25,558 nt of DNA from a virus, in the IMG/VR virus record IMGVR_UViG_3300025869_000087, positions 1 to 25,558 of that record; one strand, given 5' to 3'. Position 1 is the first letter of the stretch. Each line of letters starts with the position of its first letter. The position numbers were made by a program, and so were the translations under genes. The notes under the pieces are model-generated. The model had not been told where the DNA came from. It worked only from the letters and a program-made list of their open reading frames with translations, and made no database searches. Shown here one piece after another: positions 8,055 through 16,778 of the stretch.

Positions 8055-11000
8055 TAACGATGTAATAGATGTAACTTGACAACGAAGTGCAGTAATACTT
8101 GTGTTTCCTAAGGTAACTTCATTAGAAGCTGTCGCTGTAGAGGCTTTTGCAAAATTTCCTAGTGAGCTATTATTATCTCCGGTTGTTGTTGTGTAACCCG
8201 CAAGAAATCCGACGCCAGTATTCCTAACCCCTGTCGTTACACTGGATAAAGCACTACCACCAACCCCTGCATTAAAATCGCCTGTGGTCAAAGAACCAAG
8301 AACTTGTGAACCAAGTGCAGTATTAGTTTGTCCTCCGTCTACTACATACAACGACTGATAGCCTACTGCTACATTGTAACTATTACTATTACTTGAATTT
8401 GCCGCAGTTCCCATCGCCAAGCTACCGACAGAAACATTATATGAGCCAGCAGTGCCATATCTGTTGCCTGATTGATATCCAAGAGAAGTATTCTCAGTAC
8501 CAGTAGTTAAATTTCGGCCTGCTTCAAAACCAACAATAGTATTCTCAGGGCCAGTTGTAATGTGATAGCCAGCGTTATCTCCCAAAGATATATTGTAACT
8601 TCCCGTAGTATTTGAATATAAAGAACTATTTCCTAAAGCAAGATTTTTAATTCCTGTAGTTATAGTTCTAGCAGTTTGATATCCAATACCAATATTATGA
8701 GTGCCTTCAGTAACTGCTTTAAGAGAATTGACGCCAATAGCTATATTCCAATCGGCTGTAGTGGCAGTATTTAAAGCGTAAGCACCTACCGCAACATTGC
8801 TTTCACCAGAGGTCAAATTGGTGCCAGAGTTATACCCTACAAAAGTATTGTATTCGGCTCTGGGAGAGCCAGTTAAGAATGAAGTGCCTGAATTAGTTCC
8901 TAAAGCTACATTTTCATAAGAGTTTGAAACCGCATCTGAAAGCCCGTTAATATCGGAAGCACCACCGCTAGCAGAAGCCCAAGTTAAACCACCAGTATTG
9001 CCGGATTGTGCTGTAAGAACATAGCCGTTGGTTGGGCTGTTTGATACTTTGAGATTAGCTTCATCGACAACATTATCAGCAATTACAGTTGCGCCATCAG
9101 CCGTTGATGTGACTTCTCCGCTGTGGTTTGGATGGACGTAATTGTTTGCTTCAGCCCAAGTTAGACCACCAGTATTACCAGATTGTGCTGAAAGAAAATA
9201 CCCATTACTAGGACTGTTACTAACTTTTAAGTTGGCCTCATCAACAATGTTATCTGCAATAACAGTAGCACCATCTGCTGTACTTGTTACTTCACCTGTG
9301 TGATTAGGGTGAACATACACAGTGTCTTTTTCACTGATTACAATAAGTTTACTAGATGAAACTGCTATACCCGCAAGTACAGGAATAGTATCGGCAGTAG
9401 TTGCCAAAGTTCCATCGCCCTGTACAAAATATCTTTGACCCGCTGTTAACCCAGACTGAGCATCATCAACAGAGCCAGTAATTTGAATAGTAGCAGTAGC
9501 ACCATTTGAATACGCAGCATCTGATATACCTATATAATTTTCGGCAGATATATTAGAAGAGCTTCCAATAACAACAAGGTCACCCGTTTTAGTATAATTT
9601 GGCGCACCACTATTGCTTGTAATAGTAACAACAGTTGCATTAGCATTACTGTCAAAAACAGGAAAGACTGCATCCGTTCTTACTGAATTAAAAACAGACG
9701 CACCGCCATAACTAATAGATGTACCACTTACAGTACCCTCTACGAAAGTACCGTAATCACTGTTACCTGAATCTTGGTAAACAACAATAACTTTGTTAAG
9801 ATTGCTATCAAAAACAGCAGATGTTTCTGATATACTATTAGAACTAATTGTAACTTTACTGCCAAAACTAATAGATGTACCACTTACAGTACCTACGTAA
9901 GAGCCGTTAGTATAACCACTGTCGTTAAAAACATAAACAACTTTATTAGAATTGCTATCAAAAACAGCAGCACTACTATTAGCGTAATAACTATGAAACG
10001 CATTAGCAGTGCCATAGCTAATACTGGTACCACTTACAGTACCCACTCTAGCAGTTATGTTATTCCCAGTATTTGAGTCATAAAAAACAACAACTTTATT
10101 AGAATTACTGTCGAAAGTACATTGAGTATAATAAGTATACGTGCTTGTACCAAATAGTACTTCAGAACCAAAACTAATACTGGTACCACTTACAGTACCG
10201 ACTTTAGAGTAGCCACCGTCAATGCTATCAGAACTATAAAAAACAACTACTTTGTTACTATTACTGTCAAAAGTAGTTGCAATCCATTTTGTAACCGCAG
10301 AATTAAAAACAACTGCGGAACCAAAACTAATACTGGTACCACTTACAGTACCGACTTTAGCAGTACCATAGCTGTTATTGTTTTCGTCTTGATAACAAAG
10401 AACCACTTTGTTACTGTTACTGTCAAAGGTAAGAGTTATATATTCTGGTTTTTCATGGGCAATGGAAGGGGTATGAAAAGTAACTGGCGTACCAAAACTA
10501 ATACTGGTACCACTTACCGTACCAACAACAACTTTACCATTTTTCGATGCGTCTTGGTAAGCCAGAACAACTTTATTAGAGTCACTGTCAAAAGTACTTC
10601 CAAAATTACTAATTGTTTCATCAAGAAGGTCAACTATACTACCTGCACTAAGCCCAACACCAATAACACTTACAGTACCATCTGAGTTAATAACAACTTT
10701 ATCACCATTACTTAGAGAACCAGATGCGGTTGCTTCTAGTGTTGCTCCACCACTAGCTGCATCAGCAAAAGATAATGCACCTGAACCGTTTGTAGTTAGG
10801 AATTGTCCACTAGAACCATCTGCCGCAGGTAAAGAAAAAGATAAATTACCACTATATGCACTATGTGCCGCAGACTTTAATTCAGTGTAGTGTGCATTGC
10901 TTGACTCACAATAGAACCGCATAGCTGCAACACTACCTGTTCCTGTGCGAATACTTACAAGACCATCTTGTAGGGTTACACCACCACTAGAACCATTACC

Positions 11001-13256
11001 ACCAAATGTTGCACTACTGCTATTGCTTAATGCAACTGTACCTGTAGCATTAGGGAATGTAATTGTATGGTCAGCCGTAGGGTTTGTAAACGCTACAGTA
11101 GTTTCATTGCCATCCGCACCAGAACCCTCTACAGTAAAGCCTGAGTCGTTAAGATGCATACCTGTTACAATAGGACTTGTTAGCGTTTTATTAGTAAGTG
11201 TTTTAGTTGTACCTGAGAAGTACGTGTCTAGTAAATCTACATCACGATAGCCTATTTCGTTACCATTATCAAATACTAATAGGGCATCATTATTGGCTAT
11301 TGCAGTGCTTGTGTCTACACTTACAGCAGAAAAATCAGCTACAGTGTTTATTTCTGCACCTGTAGAATTAAGACCTGTTACGTTATTAGATGTTGCAGCT
11401 ACACTATCTACATAAGCTTTTACAGATTGTTGTGTTGGAATAAGTGTGGCACTATTAGAAGACATGTTATCTTCATCTACAAATGCAGTAGCGGTTATAG
11501 CACCATCCGTAATACTACCAAATGATACCGTGCCACCAGTAATAGTGCCTGTAGTTGTAATAGCACTTGAACCATTATCAATAGCTCCAAAGCCGCTCGT
11601 GATACTACCACTATTAAGTGCGCCTACCGCTGTAGCAGGAGCATTAAAGTATGTAGCTAGGTCTGTTACAGCAACCTGTACCATAGTGCCATCATCATTC
11701 ATTACAACACGGTCAGCGTCAACTACGGTTGTTGACGTTGCAGATGTACCACCATCTATAATGTTTAGTTCAGCAGGTGTAGCTGTAATAGCTGTATTAC
11801 TTGCTGCAGCTAATACAGGAACAGTACCTGACTGATTAGGAAGATTGATTGTGCGGTCTGCTGTTGGGTCGACAATAGTTAGAGTGGTCTCATGGTTATC
11901 TGGTGTAGCACCCTCAAATACAATAGCATTCTGGGCATTAATAGTTACCGTATCTACAACAGTCTGTGTACCTGATACTGTCAAGTTACCTGAAACAATA
12001 AGGTCTTGCGATACAGTTACGTTACCACCAGCAGCAATAGACATTGCATCAGTATCACTAGCGGAACCAATATTACCACCGTCACCGATAATAATATTAC
12101 CACCCGTAATATTGCCAGTAGTTGTGATTGTGCTAGAGCCGTTATTTATTGCACCAAAACCACTTGTGATGCTACCACTGTCTAAGGCACCGACAGCAGT
12201 CACGCTACTAAGAATACCTAAGTTACCACCTAAATATGTAGTTAAATTAGTTATGGCAACTTGTTTCATAGTGCCATTGTCGTTGATTATGACTCTATCT
12301 GCATCTGCAAGAGTAATAGTAGAAGCTGACGTATCACCATCTACAATATTTAGTTCAGCGGCGGTACTAGTAACTGCAGTGCTAGCAATAGAAAGTGCAT
12401 CCGTTTCTAAAGTAGCGGCATCTAGTTCACCAGTAATTGTTATGTTTCTTGCACCAGTAAAATCTTTATTGCTATCTACAACTATTGCTTTAGAAGCTGC
12501 AACAGTTCCTGCTGTTACGCCATCTATAGTTTCTAATTCGGCTTCATTAATATCAGCAGAACCAATTACAAAACTTGTACCTGTAATTGTTGTACCAGTT
12601 ATAGCTGCTGCACTAGCACCACCGATAACAGCACCATCTACTGTACCGCCATTAATATCTGCAGTATCAGCTACTAGGGCATCAATATTAGCTGTACCGT
12701 CAATGTACAGATTACGCCACTCAGAGCCTACAGCACCTAAGTCGTATGTATCATCAGCCGAAGGTATTAGGGGAGAGGCTACATCTGCAGTAACTGTAAC
12801 TGTGTCACTTGCAGCATTACCAAGAGTAGTATTCCCATTTACAGTAAGATTACCTGTAAGGGTAGAGTTAGTGTCTACTTGCAATACGTCTATTGTGGCT
12901 GTACCATCAAGATACAAATCTTTAAACTGCAGGCTAGATGTACCTAAGTCAATATCATTAGTGGTAACAGGAACTACTGCACCGTCTTGAATACGTATCT
13001 GTTCAACAGCAGCACTAGACACTTCTACAAAGACACCAACACGATTGTTTGATGTATCTATAGCTACTTTGTTCAGTGCGTCTGAGTCAGCAATTAAAGG
13101 TACATACGCACCTTCTGCTGTAGTACCATCGTGCTTATGCCCTGTGCTTGCGCTAAAGGCATCCCGAAGAGCATTGTATTCTACGTTAAGCGGATTAGCA
13201 CGTACAACAGCCGTTGCAATAATATCCGCTGAAGATTGTCTTGTATATCCTGCCAC
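7746..13256 (-). CDS. Giant tail fibre / receptor-binding protein with S74 chaperone domain
   Basis: The 1836-residue fibre starts at a GTG chosen because AGGAGA (13263-13268) lies 6 nt upstream. Modules in order are: an N-terminal segment with GHKHDGT near residue 40; stacked L-T-G-N-L-T-V and Y-D-L-G beta segments typical of phage fibres, including a duplicated unit of about 195 residues; a block of seven FDSN repeats (about 885-1225); two tandem 59-residue HPNH repeats; a strict 17-residue repeat array (1448-1717); and a C-terminal S74 peptidase/chaperone domain (1735-1836) with S-D-S-R-x-K, L-N-P-V-S-F and D-T-G-F-I-A-Q-D, ending in a coiled coil. S74 domains in known fibres fold the trimer and then cut themselves off. 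The product is inferred to be the main host-binding fibre, trimeric, with a mature chain of about 1734 residues. Confidence 0.9.
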   Translation of the reverse strand: MAGYTRQSSADIIATAVVRANPLNVEYNALRDAFSASTGHKHDGTTAEGAYVPLIADSDALNKVAIDTSNNRVGVFVEVSSAAVEQIRIQDGAVVPVTTNDIDLGTSSLQFKDLYLDGTATIDVLQVDTNSTLTGNLTVNGNTTLGNAASDTVTVTADVASPLIPSADDTYDLGAVGSEWRNLYIDGTANIDALVADTADINGGTVDGAVIGGASAAAITGTTITGTSFVIGSADINEAELETIDGVTAGTVAASKAIVVDSNKDFTGARNITITGELDAATLETDALSIASTAVTSTAAELNIVDGDTSASTITLADADRVIINDNGTMKQVAITNLTTYLGGNLGILSSVTAVGALDSGSITSGFGAINNGSSTITTTGNITGGNIIIGDGGNIGSASDTDAMSIAAGGNVTVSQDLIVSGNLTVSGTQTVVDTVTINAQNAIVFEGATPDNHETTLTIVDPTADRTINLPNQSGTVPVLAAASNTAITATPAELNIIDGGTSATSTTVVDADRVVMNDDGTMVQVAVTDLATYFNAPATAVGALNSGSITSGFGAIDNGSSAITTTGTITGGTVSFGSITDGAITATAFVDEDNMSSNSATLIPTQQSVKAYVDSVAATSNNVTGLNSTGAEINTVADFSAVSVDTSTAIANNDALLVFDNGNEIGYRDVDLLDTYFSGTTKTLTNKTLTSPIVTGMHLNDSGFTVEGSGADGNETTVAFTNPTADHTITFPNATGTVALSNSSSATFGGNGSSGGVTLQDGLVSIRTGTGSVAAMRFYCESSNAHYTELKSAAHSAYSGNLSFSLPAADGSSGQFLTTNGSGALSFADAASGGATLEATASGSLSNGDKVVINSDGTVSVIGVGLSAGSIVDLLDETISNFGSTFDSDSNKVVLAYQDASKNGKVVVGTVSGTSISFGTPVTFHTPSIAHEKPEYITLTFDSNSNKVVLCYQDENNNSYGTAKVGTVSGTSISFGSAVVFNSAVTKWIATTFDSNSNKVVVFYSSDSIDGGYSKVGTVSGTSISFGSEVLFGTSTYTYYTQCTFDSNSNKVVVFYDSNTGNNITARVGTVSGTSISYGTANAFHSYYANSSAAVFDSNSNKVVYVFNDSGYTNGSYVGTVSGTSISFGSKVTISSNSISETSAVFDSNLNKVIVVYQDSGNSDYGTFVEGTVSGTSISYGGASVFNSVRTDAVFPVFDSNANATVVTITSNSGAPNYTKTGDLVVIGSSSNISAENYIGISDAAYSNGATATIQITGSVDDAQSGLTAGQRYFVQGDGTLATTADTIPVLAGIAVSSSKLIVISEKDTVYVHPNHTGEVTSTADGATVIADNIVDEANLKVSNSPSNGYFLSAQSGNTGGLTWAEANNYVHPNHSGEVTSTADGATVIADNVVDEANLKVSNSPTNGYVLTAQSGNTGGLTWASASGGASDINGLSDAVSNSYENVALGTNSGTSFLTGSPRAEYNTFVGYNSGTNLTSGESNVAVGAYALNTATTADWNIAIGVNSLKAVTEGTHNIGIGYQTARTITTGIKNLALGNSSLYSNTTGSYNISLGDNAGYHITTGPENTIVGFEAGRNLTTGTENTSLGYQSGNRYGTAGSYNVSVGSLAMGTAANSSNSNSYNVAVGYQSLYVVDGGQTNTALGSQVLGSLTTGDFNAGVGGSALSSVTTGVRNTGVGFLAGYTTTTGDNNSSLGNFAKASTATASNEVTLGNTSITALRCQVTSITSLSDSRDKTDIAPLQAGLDFVEHLNPVSFTWNMRDGGKIDIEDTGFIAQDLQQVQQDTGVNIPGLVYDENPEKLEAAYGKLVPVLVQAIKDLSAKVNELESQIK
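8106..8915 (-). repeat. 17-residue repeat array in the fibre (16 motifs)
   Basis: Sixteen N-x-x-hydrophobic-G motifs run from residue 1448 to 1717. Twelve of fifteen intervals are exactly 17 residues; the others are 21, 18 and 21. The loops are rich in T-T-G. This is a beta-roll or beta-helix type stack, comparable in style to YadA-head repeats but with a different period. Confidence 0.85.
8964..9311 (-). repeat. Tandem 59-residue duplication in the fibre
   Basis: Two adjacent units (9311-9135 and 9134-8964) each start HPNH and continue GEVTSTADGATVIADN, then VDEANLKVSNSP and SGNTGGLTWA. The amino acids are nearly identical while many third positions differ, so the copies are old and the protein sequence is conserved. 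Confidence 0.85.
9582..10604 (-). repeat. Seven-copy FDSN / GTVSGTSIS repeat block in the fibre
   Basis: Seven [TV]-F-D-S motifs lie between residues 889 and 1201, about 52 apart, separated by six GTVSGTSIS[FY]G motifs whose DNA starts at 10492, 10321, 10168, 10012, 9862 and 9706. The spacing and beta-strand pattern would fit a seven-bladed propeller, which is inferred. The DNA of the GTVSGTSIS core is nearly identical between copies. Confidence 0.85.
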
Positions 13257-13259
13257 TTG

Positions 13260-15392
13260 TTATCTCCTATCCCCTGTTCCATACAATATTGATACAGCCT
13301 GTATGGTATGGCTGGGGCTTGTACTGTTGGTAACATAAGATACTGAAATAGAATCACCTGAGCCACTTATGTTAGTACTACGAATTGGTGTAGGGTTTCC
13401 GTCATAGATGTCTGTGTCATCATAGATAGTTGAAGTTGCATCAAAGAAAGATGCTGCACCTGCTGTAGTTAACTCTACGTTTGCAGGTGTAAAAATTTCT
13501 GCATCACCAAAATTATACTCTAAGCCTACAGCTATTGTTGACTCACCCTCTGATTTAAGAAAGGTTTTAACTCTGTAAAATACTTTACGTAATTCTGGGT
13601 CTTGCATAAAGTAAAAAGGAGTTTGATAAACGCTTAATATATCACTCCCGCCGAACGAGTTACCCTCTTCTTGCTTGTACACTTTACCAGCGGTATCTCC
13701 ATGAAGCACAAACTCAAACTGTCCTACATATCCACTGGCTACTGCTGTTGCTTCAATACCTACAAGCTGACTATATTCAAATGTAGACTGCGCTGAAGAA
13801 CTTTTACGTATGGCTGCTAACAAAGATAAAGAAGTATTGTTTTCAAAAAATAATCTAAACTGAGATTTTCTACGAAGTATTAAGGCTTTTAATTTAGTTA
13901 CGTCTTCGTTTTCTGTATAGTTTTCAAATGTTTTTTGTATCTCACGTGATACTGTTTCAAGTTCAACGTCACCAATCCTAGAGGTTCCTGAAATTGGTCT
14001 AATGCCATCTGGACCAAGAAAGATAAGATCGCCACCAAATTCTACTACGGTATCGGGTGCAACGCAACCTAAGTCATTAGTAACGCTTTCTACAGTAAAA
14101 TTAGAGTAGTTATCACCAATAATGCGTTTAATTTGATTTTGACCAAATACATACAGTTGATTACGAAAAGACTTTATTTGTGTTATCGTAAAGCCTATGT
14201 TAATAACACCTGCTCCATTTGCCGGATCATAATCTGTATCTGCATTAGGAGAAGAAAAATAAATATTAAAAGGTTCGTCAGGATCACCAGCTAACCATAA
14301 ATGATTTGCAAAAGCAGTAGCAAACTTAGGGTTGTTAGGAGCATTAACATGTGTTATCTGTTTGTACGTAGTTCCATTATATGTAGCTGCAAAATTAATA
14401 CCGTCTGTTAGTACTAATGTTTCTTCAAACCAATTATACTTTTCAAAGCGTATAGTGTCAACGCCTGTCATAGTAGGGTTATTTGGTCTGTATTCTCCTG
14501 CACCTGAACCTACAGTAATGGCTGCTGAAGTTCCAGCAGATACAGCTATTTGTGTAATAGTGTTAAAGTATCCGGTACTATTTACTGTGTTATTATTTGG
14601 CCCTGCTACAATTTCTACTAAAGCTACCCCTGAAGAGTTTGTTCCTGTTATAGTAAAGTTTTTACCGGACTCATCTGCCGTACCTGTAATAGTAACTTGT
14701 CTAGGTTGTTGTGCAGCAGAAGTTGTGAAGTTTACACTGCCACCATCTGCTAAAGCACCGTTTATAGTTAGATTAACAGCACTACCCGGAGTTTGAGATG
14801 CACATACACCATCAGGATCGTTAGCAACTAAGTCGGTATTTACAGTAGTCCAACCTATAACAGTAGGGGTACTTGCTACAGTGCCTGTTGCACTAGATGT
14901 ACCACCCGTGATTACGTTAGCTGTAGCAAAAATATTAGTAGGTAATCTGCCAAAGTTTACCACAATAGAATTTGCTGCTATAGATATTACTGTGCCTGTC
15001 GCAGCTACAGCAGTATCATCTGATGAACTAACTACGCCTGTAACAGTTTCTCCTACACTAAAACTAGAACCTTGTCCTGTTCCTAAAGCTACAGTATAGT
15101 AGTGGTTGTAAAAATGCAGGTATTTATTTCCAGAAGAAGGTGTTCTGCTGCCAATTATACCTTGATTTATTTGACCATTTACAGTTAAACCTAAAACTTT
15201 ACCCGTACCCGGTAATGTGCCGTAAGAGTTTTCATAACCGCTTATCCGTCTGTACCCACCCTCAAGTGATGGTTCCATATTAACTAATCTAATAGCACTT
15301 CCGGGTAAATTACCACTTTGGGTAATAGGGTCAACATTAGTGACAAGTCCCCCTGCACAAACAGAGACAAAGGTTTGTAGATTGTCTGCCAT
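13260..15392 (-). CDS. Tail nozzle / tail tubular protein B-like
   Basis: The 710-residue beta-rich protein has an N-terminal segment GGLVTNVDP and EPSLEGGYRRISGYE, typical of phage tail hub or nozzle proteins that read out the head contents. Residues about 90-170 look like an inserted Ser/Thr/Val-rich beta domain (FSVGETVTGV). Residues 405-480 contain FRNQLYVFGQ, GCVAPDTVVEFGGDLIFLG and DGIRPISG, the blade-like repeats seen in T7 gp12-type nozzle proteins. It follows the adaptor gene after 2 nt and precedes the giant fibre by 3 nt, the standard place for this component. It would close the short tail and hold the fibres. Family assignment is by pattern and context. Confidence 0.78.
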   Translation of the reverse strand: MADNLQTFVSVCAGGLVTNVDPITQSGNLPGSAIRLVNMEPSLEGGYRRISGYENSYGTLPGTGKVLGLTVNGQINQGIIGSRTPSSGNKYLHFYNHYYTVALGTGQGSSFSVGETVTGVVSSSDDTAVAATGTVISIAANSIVVNFGRLPTNIFATANVITGGTSSATGTVASTPTVIGWTTVNTDLVANDPDGVCASQTPGSAVNLTINGALADGGSVNFTTSAAQQPRQVTITGTADESGKNFTITGTNSSGVALVEIVAGPNNNTVNSTGYFNTITQIAVSAGTSAAITVGSGAGEYRPNNPTMTGVDTIRFEKYNWFEETLVLTDGINFAATYNGTTYKQITHVNAPNNPKFATAFANHLWLAGDPDEPFNIYFSSPNADTDYDPANGAGVINIGFTITQIKSFRNQLYVFGQNQIKRIIGDNYSNFTVESVTNDLGCVAPDTVVEFGGDLIFLGPDGIRPISGTSRIGDVELETVSREIQKTFENYTENEDVTKLKALILRRKSQFRLFFENNTSLSLLAAIRKSSSAQSTFEYSQLVGIEATAVASGYVGQFEFVLHGDTAGKVYKQEEGNSFGGSDILSVYQTPFYFMQDPELRKVFYRVKTFLKSEGESTIAVGLEYNFGDAEIFTPANVELTTAGAASFFDATSTIYDDTDIYDGNPTPIRSTNISGSGDSISVSYVTNSTSPSHTIQAVSILYGTGDRR
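13263..13268 (-). promoter_or_regulatory. Shine-Dalgarno deciding the GTG start of the fibre
   Basis: AGGAGA lies 6 nt before the GTG at 13256-13254, inside the last codons of the nozzle gene. No ATG in this frame has a comparable site, so GTG is the likely start. Confidence 0.75.
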
Positions 15393-15394
15393 TC

Positions 15395-16111
15395 CTAAAT
15401 TCTATCAACAATTGCACTAGAAGTAGATCGTTGTAACATGGTAGATATAACATTAATATGTTGATCTAAAACTAATCTACGCATCATTTTTATACCGTCT
15501 TCAAATTTTACACTATGCATATTTGCACTTTGCTCATTTGATCTAAATATCATCATATACATCATAGCACCATCAAGAATTACATGTTTAAATCTATCTG
15601 GTACAATTGATACATCACTATGTAAAACTAAATCAGCAGGGAACTTAAAATATCTATATTCAACTACGTAAGCTGCATCAGGAACAGGAGTAACACCAAA
15701 CTTTGTATCCTGTGTTGTATATACATATTCAGGATCGCTTCTTCCACCCTCACCACTTACTTCTTCATTGCTTCTATACTTGGTTAAATATTGATCATAA
15801 GTAAGCAGTTTTAGTTTTTTAGGTATGTTATTTTTTGATGTAAGTCGTTTAATAAAAAAAGTATCCCAGTCTGCTTTTGAATAATCGGCAGGAAAAGAAT
15901 ACACACCAGTACCTGCAGTTAACGTCTGCTCATGGGTAACTAAAAGAAAAGGCCACTCTTGTGCATCTTGGAGCGTTTGTCTAATAGCAGAATTAATTGC
16001 ATCTTTAGCTAGTGCTTGCACGTTTTTAGCAGCAGCAAAACTAGACTCATCTATTTGAACTTCGTTTAATCTACGCAATAGTTCATTAGTAAGATTGATA
16101 AATGTACTCAT
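15395..16111 (-). CDS. Head-tail adaptor / tail tubular protein A-like
   Basis: The 238-residue helical protein starts STFINLTNELLRRLNEV and has ALAKDAINSAIRQ, then EWPFLL, a strand-rich middle (GVYSFPADYSKADWDTFFIKR) and a C-terminal helical part with DRFKHVILDGAMMYMM. This pattern is the one I know from phage adaptor or tail tubular A proteins (gp11-like in T7, gp4-like in P22), which form the ring beneath the portal. It sits just before the nozzle gene, separated by 2 nt. The length is within the usual range for these proteins. Role is inferred from both pattern and order. Confidence 0.75.
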   Translation of the reverse strand: MSTFINLTNELLRRLNEVQIDESSFAAAKNVQALAKDAINSAIRQTLQDAQEWPFLLVTHEQTLTAGTGVYSFPADYSKADWDTFFIKRLTSKNNIPKKLKLLTYDQYLTKYRSNEEVSGEGGRSDPEYVYTTQDTKFGVTPVPDAAYVVEYRYFKFPADLVLHSDVSIVPDRFKHVILDGAMMYMMIFRSNEQSANMHSVKFEDGIKMMRRLVLDQHINVISTMLQRSTSSAIVDRI

Positions 16112-16113
16112 TG

Positions 16114-16500
16114 TTATAGCCTTTTAGCAGGTGTAAAATATAGTCTGGTAGAAAGAGTAGCGTCAAAGTTTTGACTAGATGTATGTCTGAATACTAATAC
16201 CTTATCTCCAGCGTGTAAGAATAAAGGGCCGCTGCTGATAATCTGTATACTGCTATGTCCAGCTATAGCTTCTTCACCTACAAGAAAATGATAAGTATTG
16301 TCATCGGCATGATATACTTGAATGCCTATATTAGAAGTAGAGTTATCTTCATTGGCAACCATAAGAAAAACAATTTCAGCTTCGTGATTATCAGGACAAG
16401 TAAATAATAGTGTAGCGTTGTTTGGGTTGCTAGTTGTACTAGCTGAGTTGCCCGTTACTTCAACAAACTTAGTATCTGTTCTAAAATTAGCACCTGCCAT
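16114..16500 (-). CDS. Small beta-sandwich virion protein, function unknown (128 aa)
   Basis: The 128-residue protein alternates hydrophobic strands through its whole length (ATLLFTCP, EIVFLMVAN, IGIQVYHAD, DKVLVFRH) and ends in a basic AKRL. There is no signal peptide. This is the look of a small beta-sandwich head or tail completion protein. It abuts the 71-aa gene with no spacer (TAA then ATG) and is 2 nt before the adaptor gene. A connector, stopper or decoration role is possible; I do not recognise a named family. Confidence 0.7.
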   Translation of the reverse strand: MAGANFRTDTKFVEVTGNSASTTSNPNNATLLFTCPDNHEAEIVFLMVANEDNSTSNIGIQVYHADDNTYHFLVGEEAIAGHSSIQIISSGPLFLHAGDKVLVFRHTSSQNFDATLSTRLYFTPAKRL

Positions 16501-16716
16501 TTACTTATTCTTTTTACGTTTTAAATTATCTACAAAAGTTACAGGATTAACATAATTCTTTTTGACTAGGCCACCAGCAAATAATCCCATAGCTGCAGAT
16601 GTACCCCTAGAGGACATCATGCCTTGTGGCGCACGTATAGCAGATGGACGGTACTTACTGTCTTCTTGTTCAGGAGTTCCCATACCACCAAAAGCATATT
16701 TTTTAATTTTGCGCAT
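16501..16716 (-). CDS. Small basic Gly-rich protein, function unknown (71 aa)
   Basis: The 71-residue basic protein begins MRKIKKYAFGGMG and ends with a Lys/Arg-rich tail. Residues 47-49 form AGG within GLFAGGLVKKNYVNP. The same small GG-plus-hydrophobic motif also occurs in the 861-aa and Hint-domain proteins of this window. AGAGGA lies 9 nt before the ATG. It is the first gene after the hairpin at 16741-16770. The very basic ends could bind DNA or the acidic inside of another protein, but this is a guess. Confidence 0.65.
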   Translation of the reverse strand: MRKIKKYAFGGMGTPEQEDSKYRPSAIRAPQGMMSSRGTSAAMGLFAGGLVKKNYVNPVTFVDNLKRKKNK

Positions 16717-16740
16717 TTATATTAATCCTCTAATATGTAA

Positions 16741-16770
16741 CTAAAGGGCCACCCGAAAGCAGCCCTCTAG
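16741..16770 (-). terminator. Strong UUCG hairpin after the head genes, terminator-like
   Basis: On the transcribed strand CTAGAGGGCTGCT pairs over 13 positions with GGTGGCCCTTTAG around a UUCG loop. All 13 pairs are canonical or G-U in RNA, while the opposite strand would carry A-C mismatches. It lies 8 nt after the stop of the small head protein gene. The downstream U run is weak (UUACAUAUU), so it may act as an attenuator or an RNA-end stabiliser instead of a full terminator. Confidence 0.6.
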
Positions 16771-16778
16771 TGTTTTAT

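Noticed and set aside
7746-8100. Diversity-generating retroelement target at the end of the fibre
   Set aside because: No reverse transcriptase or template repeat is visible, and the end is an S74 chaperone domain.
11845-12990. Plus-strand open frame of 381 codons opposite the fibre gene
   Set aside because: It is antisense to a repetitive gene with strong codon bias, which keeps the opposite frame open. Its product is low-complexity Val/Pro/Ser with no domain, and no Shine-Dalgarno was seen.
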